Below, in pieces: positions 5,688-6,241 of a stretch of DNA of 6,241 bases. The stretch's first letter is position 1; each line of letters opens with the position of its first letter. Below the pieces are notes generated by a model that was not told where the DNA came from, searched no databases, and saw only the letters and a list, made by a program, of their open reading frames with translations. The stretch comes from Bdellovibrionaceae bacterium UBA2316 (GTDB lineage: Bacteria; Bdellovibrionota; Bdellovibrionia; Bdellovibrionales; Bdellovibrionaceae): assembly GCA_002345205.1 (NCBI GenBank), contig DDVI01000139.1:1-6241 (forward strand). Reading direction: 5' to 3'. A program made the position numbers and the translations under genes.

Positions 5688-6053
5688 TTACGGCTTCAAA
5701 AATGTAATGGAAGTCATAGAAACCAAATCCATCGGCTGATTGTTGCTGCCAAGAACTTTAAAACCTTTTTGTGTTAGCAATTCAATAGTTTTTGAAACGA
5801 TAATAGCTCTAGTTTCCGTATGTACCGTATCAAAACCACTAAATGATTTTGCAGGTTGAAATTGTATTGCATTTTTTCCATTGCAAATAATCCGGATTGG
5901 ATCATGGACGTTGCTCACTATATACAGGCAGTACCGGCTATTGTTTATCAGCTCCTCATCCATAAATGTAATATCTCCGGGCTTGGCATCTCCCGCATAA
6001 CTAGTTGAAGAAACCAAAGCTAAGACAAAAATTGCAATCAAAGACTTAATCAT
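5688..6053 (-). CDS. Secreted/periplasmic protein of unknown function (121 aa)
   Basis: The N-terminus is a typical Sec signal peptide: MIKS, a hydrophobic core IAIFVLALV, then SSTSYA with probable cleavage after Ala20. The mature part is about 101 residues with two cysteines (Cys42 and Cys57), which could form a disulfide outside the cytoplasm, in YCLYIV and RIICNG. Two mid and late segments look beta/alpha mixed (TRAIIVSKTIELLTQKGFKVL). No lipobox, catalytic motif or family signature is recognised. The start is the ATG at 6051-6053, with AGAGG (minus strand of 6060-6064) about seven bases upstream. The bidirectional terminator follows it. It is monocistronic as far as visible and appears to be ordinary chromosomal sequence outside the recombinase island. 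Confidence 0.75.
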   Translation of the reverse strand: MIKSLIAIFVLALVSSTSYAGDAKPGDITFMDEELINNSRYCLYIVSNVHDPIRIICNGKNAIQFQPAKSFSGFDTVHTETRAIIVSKTIELLTQKGFKVLGSNNQPMDLVSMTSITFLKP

Positions 6054-6190
6054 AAAACACCTCTAGAGAAGTATACTTGCAAGCTCATGCCATGTAATTT
6101 TGACCATTTGAGCGTCTAAAATGAATACAAAAAAAACAGCTCGAACCCAACAAATCAACGAAGTTTCAATAACTTATTTAATATATCTTG
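6054..6190. other. Intergenic region upstream of the secreted-protein gene
   Basis: This should contain the promoter of the 121-aa minus-strand gene. A TATACT -10-like hexamer occurs at 6075-6070 on the minus strand, but it is very close to the ribosome site and lacks a good -35, so I do not call a promoter. Nothing else is clear, and the right part is AT-rich. Confidence 0.4.
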
Positions 6191-6241
6191 TTATTTCCAA
6201 TAAATGGCACAATACGGACCCTCTCCGTAATATTCAGGGGT
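6191..6241 (-). CDS. Possible 3' end of a further minus-strand gene (partial)
   Basis: On the minus strand, one frame entering from the right edge stays open for 16 codons and ends in YYGEGPYCAIYWK before the TAA at 6193-6191. The aromatic, Gly-containing end looks protein-like. A second minus frame is also open from the edge and stops at 6180-6178, and on the plus strand an ATG at 6121 stays open to the edge. The choice is therefore uncertain on so little sequence. A small hairpin TACGGA-CCCTC-TCCGTA (6213-6229) lies inside. Confidence 0.25.
   Translation of the reverse strand, partial: TPEYYGEGPYCAIYWK

Noticed and set aside
6213..6229. TACGGA-CCCTC-TCCGTA hairpin as a terminator
   Set aside because: The stem is only 6 bp and no U-tract follows in either direction.
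1..6241. CRISPR array, tRNA, rRNA or riboswitch
   Set aside because: No regularly spaced repeats, cloverleaf, ribosomal signature or conserved aptamer pattern was seen on either strand.

Overview
The window looks like an accessory, recombinase-rich patch of a bacterial chromosome with fairly low GC (about 40 % by eye). Strong Shine-Dalgarno sites, a Sec signal-peptide gene and intrinsic terminators suggest a Gram-negative host. The gene style is compatible with a Bdellovibrionota/deltaproteobacterial-type genome, but no marker gene proves the taxon.

Layout from left to right. (1) Positions 1-253 hold the possible tail of an upstream gene and a 60-residue predicted single-pass membrane protein on +. 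(2) Positions 308-1033 (+) encode a complete small serine recombinase. (3) Positions 948-3775 (-) carry a tightly overlapping three-gene operon: a Cys-rich zinc-finger protein (TTG start), then two tyrosine recombinases of 340 and 482 aa, each with a full catalytic set. The 3' end of the second overlaps the 3' end of the serine recombinase tail-to-tail by 86 bp. (4) Only 45 bp separate the zinc-finger gene from a divergent + strand pair: a SEC-C/ST7-like helical-repeat protein (3821-4900) and a 140-aa protein whose ATG directly follows its stop (4901-5323). (5) Positions 5324-5563 hold a start-less, in-frame, highly charged coding remnant, followed by an imperfect inverted repeat and a very strong bidirectional terminator (5616-5651). 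(6) A secreted 121-aa protein of unknown function lies on - (5688-6053), then an intergenic stretch with perhaps the end of another minus-strand gene at the right edge.

Interpretation (inference). The zinc-finger gene plus two tyrosine recombinases forms one translationally coupled DNA-mobility module, similar in logic to multi-recombinase elements (Tn554-like elements, recombinase-in-trio elements) but with two recombinases and a zinc-binding partner. The SEC-C/ST7-like pair may be passenger genes or an unrelated neighbour. A loosely matching 40-bp motif occurs at 254-293 and 5563-5602, bracketing everything from the serine recombinase to the remnant. It is a weak candidate for the island boundaries. 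No CRISPR array, tRNA or rRNA was seen.
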